Shown: positions 8,678-17,183 of the stretch, in pieces
Numbering within the stretch: position 1 is the first letter of the stretch
How the letters are laid out: every line of letters starts with the position of its first letter
Source: Jeotgalibacillus terrae
Lineage (GTDB): Bacteria > Bacillota > Bacilli > Bacillales > Jeotgalibacillaceae
Reading direction: 5' to 3'
Assembly: GCF_016908195.1 (NCBI RefSeq)
Contig: NZ_JAFBDK010000007.1
Coordinates: 1-64,000, forward strand
Length of the DNA: 64,000 bases
The notes under the pieces: model-generated
Database searches by the model: none
Told to the model about the DNA's origin: nothing
Seen by the model: only the letters and a program-made list of their open reading frames with translations
Position numbers and translations under genes: made by a program

Positions 8678-8863
8678 TTAGCCCCTTAAATCAAAAATAA
8701 ATGTCACAGTGTCCCAAAATGGCATCGGCACCTTCGCAATTTCCACCACAAGCAGCGCCGCCACAGCTATTAGAGGTGTAAACAACAGCTTTTTCTTCTT
8801 CAGCTTCAATGCAAAGAAGACTGACAACACAGTGAGTATTCCAATAAACCAAACTGAAAACAT
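8678..8863 (-). CDS. Small membrane protein, first gene of the symporter operon
   Basis: A 61-residue protein with two predicted membrane segments (VWFIGILTVLSVFFAL and LFTPLIAVAALLVVEIA) and a KLKKKK turn between them. No family recognised. I use the ATG at 8863 because GGGGGG lies 6 nt upstream; the longer in-frame start at 8893 lacks a site and would overlap the operator. The gene is 19 nt before DUF485 and probably co-transcribed. Confidence 0.65.
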   Translation of the reverse strand: MFSVWFIGILTVLSVFFALKLKKKKLLFTPLIAVAALLVVEIAKVPMPFWDTVTFIFDLRG

Positions 8864-8878
8864 ATAATCCCCCCTTTT

Positions 8879-8892
8879 TGTAAGCGTTATCA
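8879..8892 (-). promoter_or_regulatory. CcpA-type catabolite operator (cre) of the symporter operon
   Basis: TGTAAGCGTTATCA fits the Bacillus cre consensus TGWAANCGNTNWCA at every defined position. It lies 16-29 nt upstream of the first ATG, between likely promoter and coding region, where CcpA binding would block transcription. Acetate-uptake genes are known CcpA targets in bacilli. Confidence 0.7.
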
Positions 8893-9087
8893 TTTTGTTG
8901 TAAAAAAGTACGAATATTCAACCTTTTTACATTATTCATTTAATTAGCACCTGATGTCAAGATTTGTTCACAATGTAAAAAAGGTCCAAAGTCCTGTTTC
9001 ATATTTTCATTGAAAATCTGTCCCTTATATAAAAACGTATCAGAACAACCCTGACGTTCATTTACCTCACCTGTACTATTACAAAAA

Positions 9088-9114
9088 ACAAATTTATTTT
9101 TTTTGCATATACTA
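9088..9114 (+). promoter_or_regulatory. Candidate sigma-K promoter of the coat-type pair
   Basis: AC at 9088-9089, a 16-nt spacer and CATATACTA (9106-9114), matching the mother-cell sigma-K pattern AC-N16/17-CATANNNTA. It precedes two genes of spore-coat type, which is the expected regulon. Confidence 0.5.
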
Positions 9115-9142
9115 CATCATTCCGAAAGAGGAGATGATGATT

Positions 9143-9358
9143 ATGAATAGTCAGGAAACTACATTTGTAAGTAATTACGATCCGTTTGTCTATCAGGCGG
9201 TAAATTCACTGATAGGAAGCATGATTACAGTGCAGACTACTAAGAATCCTGTTCAGGGAATGCTGACAAGCGCGGCACCGGATCACATTGTGATAGAGAT
9301 CAACAAAGTTCCTTTCTTCATTCGAACTCAGCAAATAGTATGGATATCCCCATCATAG
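9143..9358 (+). CDS. DUF2642 (YuzF-like) protein
   Basis: A 71-residue protein resembling the DUF2642 family that includes Bacillus YuzF and coat-associated proteins. The body IGSMITVQTTKNPVQGML followed by VIEINKVPFFIRTQQIVWI reads as a small Sm-like beta barrel. ATG codons occur at 9134, 9137 and 9143; the last gives the right 9-nt spacing from AGAGGAG. It lies 62 nt upstream of the Mn-catalase gene and behind a sigma-K-like promoter, so a role in the spore coat is likely but inferred. Confidence 0.75.
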   Translation: MNSQETTFVSNYDPFVYQAVNSLIGSMITVQTTKNPVQGMLTSAAPDHIVIEINKVPFFIRTQQIVWISPS

Positions 9359-9420
9359 AAGCATAATGACTATTCACGCTTCATACAGTTAGCAGAGCTA
9401 CCATTTAGAGGAGGGACTGT

Positions 9421-10314
9421 ATGTTTAAGCGTGTGAATAAATTACTGATTGATCTGCCAGCTCCTGAGTACGGCGATGCAAATGCTGCAGCCGCGGTTCA
9501 GGAGCTGCTTGGCGGTAAATTCGGTGAAATGTCTACATTAAATAATTATATGTATCAGTCATTTAACTTCCGGCAAAAGCACAAGCTTAAGCCTTTTTAT
9601 GATCTTGTTGCGAGTATTACAGCAGAAGAATTCGGACATGTTGAGCTGGTCAGTAATACGATCAATCTCGTTTCTAAAGGAACAACCTTTACAGCACCGC
9701 CCGATCTAACTCCGCTTAGTAACGCCACCGATAAACGCAACACTTATTCATTCATTGCCACCGCTCAAACTTCACTTGCAGGTGACTCAATGGGGAATTC
9801 GTGGCGCGGTGACTATGTCTTCTCAAGCGGCAATCTGATTCTGGACCTGCTTCATAATTTCTTTTTGGAAATAGGGGCCAGAACCCATAAGATGAGGGTC
9901 TATGAAATGACCGATCATCCGACTGCACGTGAAATGATCGGCTATCTTCTCGTACGTGGAGGAGTGCATATTCTTGCTTATGCAAAAGCCATTGAAATTG
10001 CTACGGGCACTGATCTGACAAAAATGCTGCCAATTCCAAACCTTGATAACCGTGTATTCGATCATGCCAGAAAGTATGAAGACCAGGGTGTCGGCAACGT
10101 TCTATTCACCTGGAGTGACAATGACTATAAAGATATTAAGCAGATTTGGAAAGGAACAAATCCAGCTAATGGTCAGCCGCTGATTGTGAAGGAAGGGATT
10201 CCTGAAGACGGCGGGGAGATTCCTGACCTGAATGACCTTCCGGAAGAGTTTGCACCAGGGATCGACCGGGATTTATATGAACAGATTGCTAAAAGGCTTA
10301 AAGCGAATATGTGA
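9421..10314 (+). CDS. Manganese catalase family protein (YdbD/CotJC-like)
   Basis: A 297-residue non-heme, dimanganese catalase-type protein of the YdbD kind, expected to decompose hydrogen peroxide. Four-helix-bundle ligands are visible as EMSTLNNYMYQSF (Glu near 36), ITAEEFGHVEL (Glu and His near 65-70) and, further on, FFLEIGARTHKMRVYE and RGGVHILAYAKAIE. The proline-rich acidic tail is typical of the family. Ribosome site GGAGGGAC precedes the ATG. Related CotJC proteins sit in spore coats; the DUF2642 neighbour and sigma-K-like promoter suggest the same here. No clear terminator follows. Confidence 0.9.
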   Translation: MFKRVNKLLIDLPAPEYGDANAAAAVQELLGGKFGEMSTLNNYMYQSFNFRQKHKLKPFYDLVASITAEEFGHVELVSNTINLVSKGTTFTAPPDLTPLSNATDKRNTYSFIATAQTSLAGDSMGNSWRGDYVFSSGNLILDLLHNFFLEIGARTHKMRVYEMTDHPTAREMIGYLLVRGGVHILAYAKAIEIATGTDLTKMLPIPNLDNRVFDHARKYEDQGVGNVLFTWSDNDYKDIKQIWKGTNPANGQPLIVKEGIPEDGGEIPDLNDLPEEFAPGIDRDLYEQIAKRLKANM

Positions 10315-10431
10315 GTTCTATCCCCTGTACAGGACCACGACACAGATGATCATCAGTCAATCCTGCAGAAGCTGAGGTGCTTTTGCTTTTCTTTGTTATA
10401 ATAATAGAAAAGCGAAACGGGGTATTTCATT

Positions 10432-10623
10432 ATGAATGGACAAAAGCGCAGTGATATTGCTGCCGGTAAACAGGTTGACATTGTGTTAAAAAAAGACCAG
10501 CGATCAGGTAACCTGACCACTGGTACAGTAAAAGATATTTTAACGAATTCACCCTCTCACCCGCACGGCATTAAAGTACGTCTTGAGGACGGACAGGTCG
10601 GGCGCGTGAAGAAGGTTTACTGA
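10432..10623 (+). CDS. ywbE: YwbE family protein
   Basis: A 63-residue DUF2196/YwbE protein, small and basic. Characteristic segments are IAAGKQVDIVLKKDQRSG, LTTGTVKDILTNS and HPHGIKVRLEDGQVGRV, a KOW-like beta barrel. The function is unknown; it is conserved widely in Firmicutes. A TATAAT box at 10397-10402 lies 30 nt upstream of the ATG. It is a single-gene unit ended by a terminator. Confidence 0.88.
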   Translation: MNGQKRSDIAAGKQVDIVLKKDQRSGNLTTGTVKDILTNSPSHPHGIKVRLEDGQVGRVKKVY

Positions 10624-10635
10624 TTTTGATGACGG

Positions 10636-10670
10636 TGCGGTCCGGGAGTTAGTCTCCGGATCGTTTTTTC
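10636..10670 (+). terminator. Intrinsic terminator after ywbE
   Basis: CGGTCCGGGAG-TTAG-TCTCCGGATCG with a T6 run, shortly after the stop codon. Confidence 0.8.
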
Positions 10671-10699
10671 GTACGGGAGCGGGGTAGGTCTAATTACAC

Positions 10700-10866
10700 T
10701 ATACGTCGAAGTTTGCTCTGTTAGTGGCGAACCGCACGTGTTTTACGTCGAACATGACTGGTTGATCGTCGAACGATCAGCGTTTTACGTCGAACACACC
10801 CAGTTGAACGTCGAACGCCCAGCGCATCTCACTGAACACCCCATCATAAACGCCGAACCGGACTTC
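10700..10866. repeat. 21-bp tandem array, class B (about eight units)
   Basis: The word CGAA (or TGAA) recurs at 10707, 10728, 10749, 10770, 10791, 10812, 10833 and 10854, every step exactly 21. The best units share ACGTCGAAC followed by variable bases. It occupies the convergent gap between the ywbE terminator and the stop codon of the helicase gene. The core differs from class A but the period is the same. Confidence 0.88.
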
Positions 10867-10875
10867 TTCCCCCCG

Positions 10876-13122
10876 TCACCGCCACTCCTCCGGCAGCAGC
10901 TGCTGATACTGACCCGTCAGATAACGGTCATCAATCAGCAGCAGAATCCCGCTGTCCTTTTCGGTCCGGATCAGCCGGCCGCCAGCCTGAAGTACTTTAT
11001 TCATACCGGGAAACACGTAAGCATACTGATAGCCGTTCAGGCCTTTTTCCTGAAAATATTTTTTCAGCTGATCACGTTCAGGGTTGATCTGAGGCAGACC
11101 GACGCCGACGATCGCAACACCTGTCAGCTGTTCACCCGGCAGATCGACGCCTTCAGAGAAGACGCCACCAAGCACCGCAAATGCTGCGATCCGGTTTCCG
11201 CTTTTAAAAGCAGCCAGGAACTCATCACGCTCAGCCTCCCCCATTCCTGCAGACTGCATCATCAGATCCGTCCCTTCTATTCCTTCTTCCTCAAAATACT
11301 CATACGCCATCTTCATATAAGCATAGGAAGGGAAAAAGATCAGGAAGTTGCCTGTATGACGCAAAATCGCTTCCCTCAATTCATCTGTAATTCTCTTAAT
11401 GGTTGCTTCACGGTCTTTATATTTTGTTGATACCGGGACTGTCCTGACCTCAATCTGTTCCTTACTGAAAGGAGAAGGTAGGTCGAGCTGGAAATCTTCC
11501 TGTTCACCGCCAAGCATCGTTCTGATATAGGATACAGGCTGCATCGTTGCACTGAAGAACACTGAAGCCCTGTACCCTTTTGCAGATCCCTGTATAAATG
11601 CCGATGGATCCATACAGACGATCTTAACCAATACGTCATTGCGCATTTTTTGAATATAGATATAAAATCGCTCATCCACCTGTTCAGCAGCTGCAATCAG
11701 CTGGCGCACAGCAAAATATTGATCAATTACCTGTTCATCACGCACACCTGACTGCACGAGCCGCTCCGCTTCTGTGTAAAATTCCTGAACGGCTTCAAGC
11801 CACTGCTCCGGCAGCTCATGAACAATCTCAAATGATTCCTCAAGCTCTTTTTTCACTTCCAGAAACGCCTTATTCACACGCTTCGCCGCTTTACTCAGAG
11901 CCGGGTGCTGATCATTTCTGCTGATCTGCAAAAACGTCTGCTTCGTCAGCGCAGCTGAATACATACTGCTTGCCCGGTCCGGCAGGTTGTGCGCCTCATC
12001 GACAAGCAGCACGGCACGGCTTTTCTGTTCCCCGGCCATCCGTTTTCTTGACACGCGCGGATCAAAAATATAGTTATAATCTCCAATCATCGCGTCTGTT
12101 ACATAAGACAGATCCATCGAAAATTCAAAAGGACACACGCGGTGCTTCATCGCATAGGACTCAATTACACTGCGCGTCATCAGTGTCTCATGCTCAAGAA
12201 TATCCATCATTGCCCCGTTGATTCTGTCAAAATGACCATCAGCAAATTCACAGTATTCCTTCTGGCAGATTGTTTTTTCCTTAAAACAGATTTTATCCTT
12301 GGCTGTCATAGAGACAGCAGACATCCTGAGACCACCTTTTTGCATCAGCTGAAATGCTTCTTCAGCAGCAATACGCGTCGTTGTTTTAGCTGTCGTATAG
12401 ACGATCTGATTCACTTTCTCTTCCCCAGCCGCTTTGATTGCAGGGAACAGTGTTGAGATCGTTTTACCGATCCCTGTCGGCGCCTGGGCAAACAGCTTTG
12501 CTTTTTCATCAATCGTCTTATAGACTGAGCCCGCAAGCTGCCGCTGTCCGGGCCTGAATGCTGGAAATGGAAAGCTGAGTGACTCAATCGATGACTGCCT
12601 TTCTGACTTCAGACGCTGCATCAGTGTCGCAAACGGTTCATAGACACGTACCATCTCAATCACTTTATCCCGTAAAAATGCTGCTTCATATGTATCGATA
12701 AAACGCTTCTCTTCGCGCGTGGATGACTGCACATAGGTCACTTGCACCTGAATGTCCTCAAGCGCCATCTCTTCCGTTAAAATCCACGCATAAACAAACG
12801 CCTGCGCTTTGTGGACCTCTGCAGGCGATTCTATGTCTTCAAGCTGCCTTGAGGTGGATTTAATCTCATCTACGATATATCCACTCTCATGCTTTAAAAG
12901 GCCGTCACAGCGGCCTTCTAAAATAAACGTTTTACCATCAAATTCGAGCCTTCGTGACAGAAACTTCTCTTTTTCATCTTCATCGCCGTACGTTTTCTGG
13001 ATCGCCTGATGGATTCTGGTCCCTTCCATCATGGCGTTCGCACTGCCAATAGCAGCATCAATACTGCCGCTGCGGTGAACGTATTCGGCAAGTCTTCTGG
13101 CAGATAAGGTGACCGGATCCAT
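10876..13122 (-). CDS. XPD/DinG-type DNA helicase with N-terminal nuclease domain
   Basis: A 748-residue SF2 helicase. The N-terminal 180 residues form a PD-(D/E)XK (Cas4/RecB-like) nuclease domain, with GRCDGLL and IVDEIKST holding the Asp and E-x-K residues. The helicase begins near 185: Walker A QAPTGIGKT, then four Cys of an Fe-S cluster (CFKEKTICQKEYC and RVCPF), DEAH box LLVDEAHN, and motifs V/VI near the end (FSEGVDLPG, QAGGRLIR). It should unwind DNA 5' to 3' and may cut it, in repair. Start ATG with AAGGAGG. It is upstream of nothing on its strand except the methyltransferase gene. Confidence 0.88.
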   Translation of the reverse strand: MDPVTLSARRLAEYVHRSGSIDAAIGSANAMMEGTRIHQAIQKTYGDEDEKEKFLSRRLEFDGKTFILEGRCDGLLKHESGYIVDEIKSTSRQLEDIESPAEVHKAQAFVYAWILTEEMALEDIQVQVTYVQSSTREEKRFIDTYEAAFLRDKVIEMVRVYEPFATLMQRLKSERQSSIESLSFPFPAFRPGQRQLAGSVYKTIDEKAKLFAQAPTGIGKTISTLFPAIKAAGEEKVNQIVYTTAKTTTRIAAEEAFQLMQKGGLRMSAVSMTAKDKICFKEKTICQKEYCEFADGHFDRINGAMMDILEHETLMTRSVIESYAMKHRVCPFEFSMDLSYVTDAMIGDYNYIFDPRVSRKRMAGEQKSRAVLLVDEAHNLPDRASSMYSAALTKQTFLQISRNDQHPALSKAAKRVNKAFLEVKKELEESFEIVHELPEQWLEAVQEFYTEAERLVQSGVRDEQVIDQYFAVRQLIAAAEQVDERFYIYIQKMRNDVLVKIVCMDPSAFIQGSAKGYRASVFFSATMQPVSYIRTMLGGEQEDFQLDLPSPFSKEQIEVRTVPVSTKYKDREATIKRITDELREAILRHTGNFLIFFPSYAYMKMAYEYFEEEGIEGTDLMMQSAGMGEAERDEFLAAFKSGNRIAAFAVLGGVFSEGVDLPGEQLTGVAIVGVGLPQINPERDQLKKYFQEKGLNGYQYAYVFPGMNKVLQAGGRLIRTEKDSGILLLIDDRYLTGQYQQLLPEEWR

Positions 13123-13150
13123 CAGATGTTCCTCCTTTTGGCGGTTTTGA

Positions 13151-14332
13151 TCAGAGCGTTTGAATCACACACACCTTCAAATAATCACCGGGCGGATAGC
13201 CTTCAGCCGTCCGGAAGTCATCCGGCAGCGAGAAGGTTTCAATGATTTTATAGCGCATGCCTTTTTCTTTAAATGCCTGATCAATAAACGACTTGAATTT
13301 TTTCATATCAAATGAAGCGGCGTTGGTTGAAGCCACAATGACACCTTTTTTCTCAGTGATGTCGATTGCCTGTTTCACAAGGTTTTTATAATCTTTTGAC
13401 GCGGAAAATGTATGTTTTTTTGAACGGGCAAAGCTCGGCGGATCCATGACAACCAGGTCAAACTTCACGTCATTTTTTACACAGTAATTGAAGTAGCGGA
13501 AAACATCGCGTACCAGAATATCCTGCGCTTCATAGTCAATGCCATTCATACTGAACTGTTCAATCGTTTTCGGCACGCTTCGGTTCGCAAGGTCAACACT
13601 TGTAGTTTTGACTGCGCCGCCAAGTGCTGCAAAGACTGAAAATGCCCCTGTATAAGAGAATGTATTCAGCATGTTTTTACCTTCAGCATATTTGTCACGG
13701 ATTGCTTTACGGACGTTGCGCTGATCAAGGAATACACCAGTCATCGCTCCATCATTGAGATAAACCGCAAAGTGAGCACCGTTTTCTTTTACAACCAGAG
13801 GAAAATCAGGACGCTCCCCTTTTACAAAATCATCATCTTCCACATACTGTCCCTTGGAATCAAACCGCTTCTTCTCGTAAATACTTTTAAAGGGAAGAAC
13901 CTGTTCAAACGCATGCAGGATCTCATCTCTGAAGTCATAAATTCCTTTACTGTACCAGGTAAACAGATAATGGCCTGCATAGTGATCGATCGTCAGCCCG
14001 CCGATTCCGTCACCTTCCCCGTTAAACAGACGGAACGCATCTGTCTGGTTATCCTCAAAAAAGGCTTCCCTGTGCGAAGCTGCACTTTCAATCTTCTTTT
14101 TAAAAAATGCTTCGTCAATCTCCTCATGCTGATCCCATGTCAGCAACCAGCCGGAGCCTTTATTCTGCCTGCCGAGATAGCCTTTTGCGAGAAAATGGCC
14201 ACGCGGATCGATTGCTGTAAATATACGGCCTTCCTGATCGTAGTCACCTTGCTGGACCATTTCTTTTGTCAGCAGCGGCCACCCTTCACGAATCTTTTCC
14301 GAGAACCCTTTTTTAATTGTTATTTTCGTCAT
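13151..14332 (-). CDS. RlmI-type rRNA (cytosine-C5) methyltransferase, YwbD-like
   Basis: A 393-residue class I SAM-dependent methyltransferase of the RlmI/RlmK family, expected to methylate 23S rRNA. It has an N-terminal PUA-like domain (about 1-75), a central EEHEE region and a Rossmann domain with LDQRNVRKAI, NTFSYTGAFSVFAALGG (SAM motif I) and VVMDPPSFARSK (motif IV). I chose the ATG at 14332 because GGAGGG precedes it; a start at 14356 lacks a site. It overlaps the end of the SRPBCC gene by about 20 nt, so the two are coupled. Confidence 0.9.
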   Translation of the reverse strand: MTKITIKKGFSEKIREGWPLLTKEMVQQGDYDQEGRIFTAIDPRGHFLAKGYLGRQNKGSGWLLTWDQHEEIDEAFFKKKIESAASHREAFFEDNQTDAFRLFNGEGDGIGGLTIDHYAGHYLFTWYSKGIYDFRDEILHAFEQVLPFKSIYEKKRFDSKGQYVEDDDFVKGERPDFPLVVKENGAHFAVYLNDGAMTGVFLDQRNVRKAIRDKYAEGKNMLNTFSYTGAFSVFAALGGAVKTTSVDLANRSVPKTIEQFSMNGIDYEAQDILVRDVFRYFNYCVKNDVKFDLVVMDPPSFARSKKHTFSASKDYKNLVKQAIDITEKKGVIVASTNAASFDMKKFKSFIDQAFKEKGMRYKIIETFSLPDDFRTAEGYPPGDYLKVCVIQTL

Positions 14333-14783
14333 CCTGACCCTCCGTACGGCTTTCAATATAGTTTTTCAATTTTTGTAAATGGAATAATTCCTCTTTCGAA
14401 ATCATGCGCACGATCATACCTCTAAATAACGAACGGGCAAACCCCTGTGTTGTAATCTTCCCGTCAAATGTAACAAATGTACTGTTTTCACCTTCAGCAC
14501 TGAATGTATACCGGAAGTTGATCTTCACACCATTTTGCTCACTGGTTACTGCATAGGATTTATTTTCAACGAACTCCGTTACAACGAGCTCTGACTGAAC
14601 TTTCCGTCCACCAAGGTCTCTCACTTCTTCATACCTCGTTCCCTTTGCCGGCGGCCCATCCGTCAGTTTCTTTATGCTGACCACCTGATCCATGATTTCA
14701 GGAGATTTCTCCATTTGAATGGTTTCCTGAAATACCGTTTCAAGGGGCCGTTCAATCACCATTGTCTGATTTAATGCACCCAT
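14313..14783 (-). CDS. SRPBCC (START-like) family protein
   Basis: A 156-residue SRPBCC-fold protein, probably binding a hydrophobic ligand. The pattern MVIERPLETVFQE at the start, the beta-sheet stretches (RKVQSELVVTEF, INFRYTFSAE, STFVTFDGKI) and a C-terminal helix fit a polyketide-cyclase/dehydrase-like or CoxG-like protein. The ATG at 14783 has AGGAGGG at good spacing; the longer start at 14819 does not. Ligand and role are unknown. It is co-transcribed with the methyltransferase. Confidence 0.78.
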   Translation of the reverse strand: MGALNQTMVIERPLETVFQETIQMEKSPEIMDQVVSIKKLTDGPPAKGTRYEEVRDLGGRKVQSELVVTEFVENKSYAVTSEQNGVKINFRYTFSAEGENSTFVTFDGKITTQGFARSLFRGMIVRMISKEELFHLQKLKNYIESRTEGQDDENNN

Positions 14784-14940
14784 CACTTGACCCTCCTGTA
14801 CACTTTTACTTTTCTCCATTATAACGTGTTCACGGGTCTTATGCTGAGAAGACGACAGACGTCCTATTGAGCGATTATTACATTTATGTTACAATTACAT
14901 TTATAACGTGTTACTGAAAACGAAAGGATGTACCTGACTG

Positions 14941-15750
14941 ATGAAACATTTATCTAAGTTGCTGCTAATCAGCTGTGTGTTCCTCGTACTCATGGGAATG
15001 GTACGCGGTGAATACCGTTCGAAACAAAGTGCCGTAGCTGAAGAGCTGCAAAAGCTTAACCCTGCATATAATGATGAGCTTTCTTATATAGATTTCTTAA
15101 CCTACCGCGTCTTAAAAAACGGCTCAGCCCGCGTGGCCACACTTGGAAGCAGCGTGACAAAAGGCGTCGGAGCCGGCACACCGTCACAAACATGGCGTGC
15201 CCTGCTGCAGAATGAAATCCGCAGCACATCAAGACCTCTGAAGCATGTGACAATTGCTAATCATGGACATTCAGGCTATACATCAGAGATGCTCCTTCGT
15301 CCGGAAGTCATCGAAGGCGTACTGAAGAGCAGACCGGATTTACTGATTCTTGAAACATCAGTGATTAATAATTACCGTCAGAGCGTGCCGCTTGATGTAA
15401 CAAAAGCATCTCTTGAAGAACTTTACCGCACATTCACACAACGGATCCCGGGCGTTGAAATTCTGTTTATCTCTCCAAATCCGATTTTAAAAACAAACCT
15501 GACAGAATCAGGTCTGAATGAACTCGGACTGACATTTGCCGACTATAATAACCTGACAAAAGCAGTTGCCGCTGAAAATGGCTGGCACTACTTCGATACA
15601 CATGATGCGATTTTAAATGAAATGACTGAGCGTAACATTGCACTTGAAGATATGCTCGATGATACCATCCATCCAAATGCCCTTGGCTATGAAATGTGGT
15701 TTAACCAGCTGTACAATAACAAATTAACATTGCCGAATTTTGGCGAGTAA
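14941..15750 (+). CDS. Exported SGNH/GDSL hydrolase
   Basis: A 269-residue secreted or membrane-anchored esterase/lipase. An N-terminal hydrophobic segment (about 5-20) acts as signal or anchor. Block I is ATLGSSVTKG with the nucleophile Ser near 71 (the usual Asp of GDS is Ser). Block III is SVINNYR (Asn), and block V is DDTIHPN with catalytic Asp and His near 240. Ribosome site AAAGGATG. The gene is monocistronic and ends in a perfect terminator. The natural substrate is unknown. Confidence 0.88.
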   Translation: MKHLSKLLLISCVFLVLMGMVRGEYRSKQSAVAEELQKLNPAYNDELSYIDFLTYRVLKNGSARVATLGSSVTKGVGAGTPSQTWRALLQNEIRSTSRPLKHVTIANHGHSGYTSEMLLRPEVIEGVLKSRPDLLILETSVINNYRQSVPLDVTKASLEELYRTFTQRIPGVEILFISPNPILKTNLTESGLNELGLTFADYNNLTKAVAAENGWHYFDTHDAILNEMTERNIALEDMLDDTIHPNALGYEMWFNQLYNNKLTLPNFGE

Positions 15751-15753
15751 ATG

Positions 15754-15785
15754 GAAAGAGCCTGAGAATTGTCTCAGGCTCTTTC
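15754..15785 (+). terminator. Intrinsic terminator after the SGNH hydrolase
   Basis: GAAAGAGCCTGAGA-ATTG-TCTCAGGCTCTTTC, a perfect 14-bp stem, directly after the stop codon. Confidence 0.9.
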
Positions 15786-15862
15786 ATCGTTTCACTACGC
15801 TTTTGGCGGATGCTTTCCGGACGGCGGTCGCTGAGCCTTCCGGAAAGTGAAGCTTTAAATTT
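15786..15862. repeat. Partial dispersed palindromic repeat (class R)
   Basis: Contains TTTCACTACGC and paired GCTTTCCGG/CCGGAAAG arms, similar to the outer part of the class R element. Confidence 0.5.
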
Positions 15863-15892
15863 TTCGAGCTGTATCAACAGATCCCATCTCAA

Positions 15893-16201
15893 CTACCCAT
15901 TAAATATCGTCGCAAAAATAAACGTAAACAAAATCGGCGCAATCCATACGATCGGGAGGCTGTTCACAAGCAGCATCCTCTTCCAGTTGTAGCGGTGATA
16001 GGCCATCCACGAGATCACAATCGCCACCATCAGCACAACCGGGTAAGACCCGACCGCATATAGCACCATCCGCCCTGCAAATGAACCATCCTGTTCAATA
16101 TTCATCAGCGATACGCCATAAAACGTAAACCAGACCGGCAGAAATAATAAATAAAAAAACTGGCTTCCGAATAACAGCAAAGCCACCTTGGCGTTTTTCA
16201 A
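15893..16201 (-). CDS. Hypothetical membrane protein (102 aa)
   Basis: Not recognised. A 102-residue protein with three predicted membrane helices: about 7-32 (LLLFGSQFFYLLFLPVWFTF), 46-66 (LYAVGSYPVVLMVAIVISW) and 77-99. The start is a TTG at 16201, supported by GAGGAGG nine bases upstream. It is 14 nt downstream of msrAB and probably co-transcribed with it. Confidence 0.68.
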   Translation of the reverse strand: MKNAKVALLLFGSQFFYLLFLPVWFTFYGVSLMNIEQDGSFAGRMVLYAVGSYPVVLMVAIVISWMAYHRYNWKRMLLVNSLPIVWIAPILFTFIFATIFNG

Positions 16202-16215
16202 CAGAAGGTCCTCCT

Positions 16216-17169
16216 CTAATCTTTCTTTAATGCAAATAGTATCATAAAATCGCCGTAACCTTCTTCTTCAAGCCGCTCTTTCGGGATAAACCGGAGCGCT
16301 GCAGAATTAATGCAGTATCTCATGCCGCCTTTATCAGCAGGGCCGTCTTCGAATACATGCCCGAGGTGCGAATCAGCATGGCGGCTCCTGATCTCCCGGC
16401 GAGTGTTCTTTGTAGACACATCCCACTTTTCTTCTACCATCGAATCAGTAATCGGCTTTGTAAAGGAAGGCCATCCACACCCTGCATCATACTGATCACG
16501 GGATGAAAAGAGCGGTTCCCCCGATACAATATCCACATAAATTCCTTCACGTACGTTATCCCAGTACTCATTTTCATAAGGAGGCTCCGTCCCATTCTCC
16601 TGGGTGACAACATACTGCATCTCTGTCAGCCTTTCTTTCAAATGCGTTCTGTCTTTCGGCCAGTACTTACGCTGAAACTTTTCACGTCCTGACCCCTGAA
16701 CGTAAAGGGCGTAACGGAAACTGTTTTTCAGATCAAAGTCCTGGTGAAAGTCTTCTGCCGGATAAAAGGTGCCCGCTTCCCTGATTTCAGTTACAATCGG
16801 CTGCTCAAAGCGGCTGCTTTCAGCAAGGTCACTTCTCGACTGAAGCGCCTCCTGCTTCTGATCATCTGTATAAGTAAAAATAATCGACCGGTACGCATCA
16901 CCACGATCAGAAAACTGTCCTTCTGCGTCAGTTGGATCTGTCAACGGCCAATAAATATTAAGCAGCTCACGATAAGAAATCCGCTCCGGGTCATATTCAA
17001 TATAAACAGCCTCCACATGGCCTGTACCGCCATTCTTCACCTTCGAATAGACAGCATCCTCTGCTGACCCGCCTGTATAGCCTGATATTACTTTTAAGAC
17101 ACCTTCCCGTTCCTGAATCGGCCTGACCAGACACCAGAAACATCCGCCTGCAAACATTGCTTTTTCCAT
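16216..17169 (-). CDS. msrAB: Bifunctional peptide methionine sulfoxide reductase MsrAB
   Basis: A 317-residue fusion that repairs both methionine-sulfoxide stereoisomers. The MsrA half (about 1-160) begins with AGGCFWC, catalytic Cys near 10. The MsrB half (about 170-317) has [12 protein letters not shown] and the catalytic Cys in [11 protein letters not shown]; the two CxxC zinc motifs of many MsrB are absent, as in Bacillus-type enzymes. No signal peptide, so cytoplasmic. Ribosome site GAGGTGAG before the ATG. It lies between two membrane-protein genes on the same strand. Confidence 0.93.
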   Translation of the reverse strand: MEKAMFAGGCFWCLVRPIQEREGVLKVISGYTGGSAEDAVYSKVKNGGTGHVEAVYIEYDPERISYRELLNIYWPLTDPTDAEGQFSDRGDAYRSIIFTYTDDQKQEALQSRSDLAESSRFEQPIVTEIREAGTFYPAEDFHQDFDLKNSFRYALYVQGSGREKFQRKYWPKDRTHLKERLTEMQYVVTQENGTEPPYENEYWDNVREGIYVDIVSGEPLFSSRDQYDAGCGWPSFTKPITDSMVEEKWDVSTKNTRREIRSRHADSHLGHVFEDGPADKGGMRYCINSAALRFIPKERLEEEGYGDFMILFALKKD

Positions 17170-17183
17170 TCAGCTCACCTCTA

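Noticed and set aside
10738-11430. Long plus-strand frame of 230 residues
   Set aside because: It covers the class B array and then runs antisense to the helicase gene, which has clear motifs and a ribosome site.
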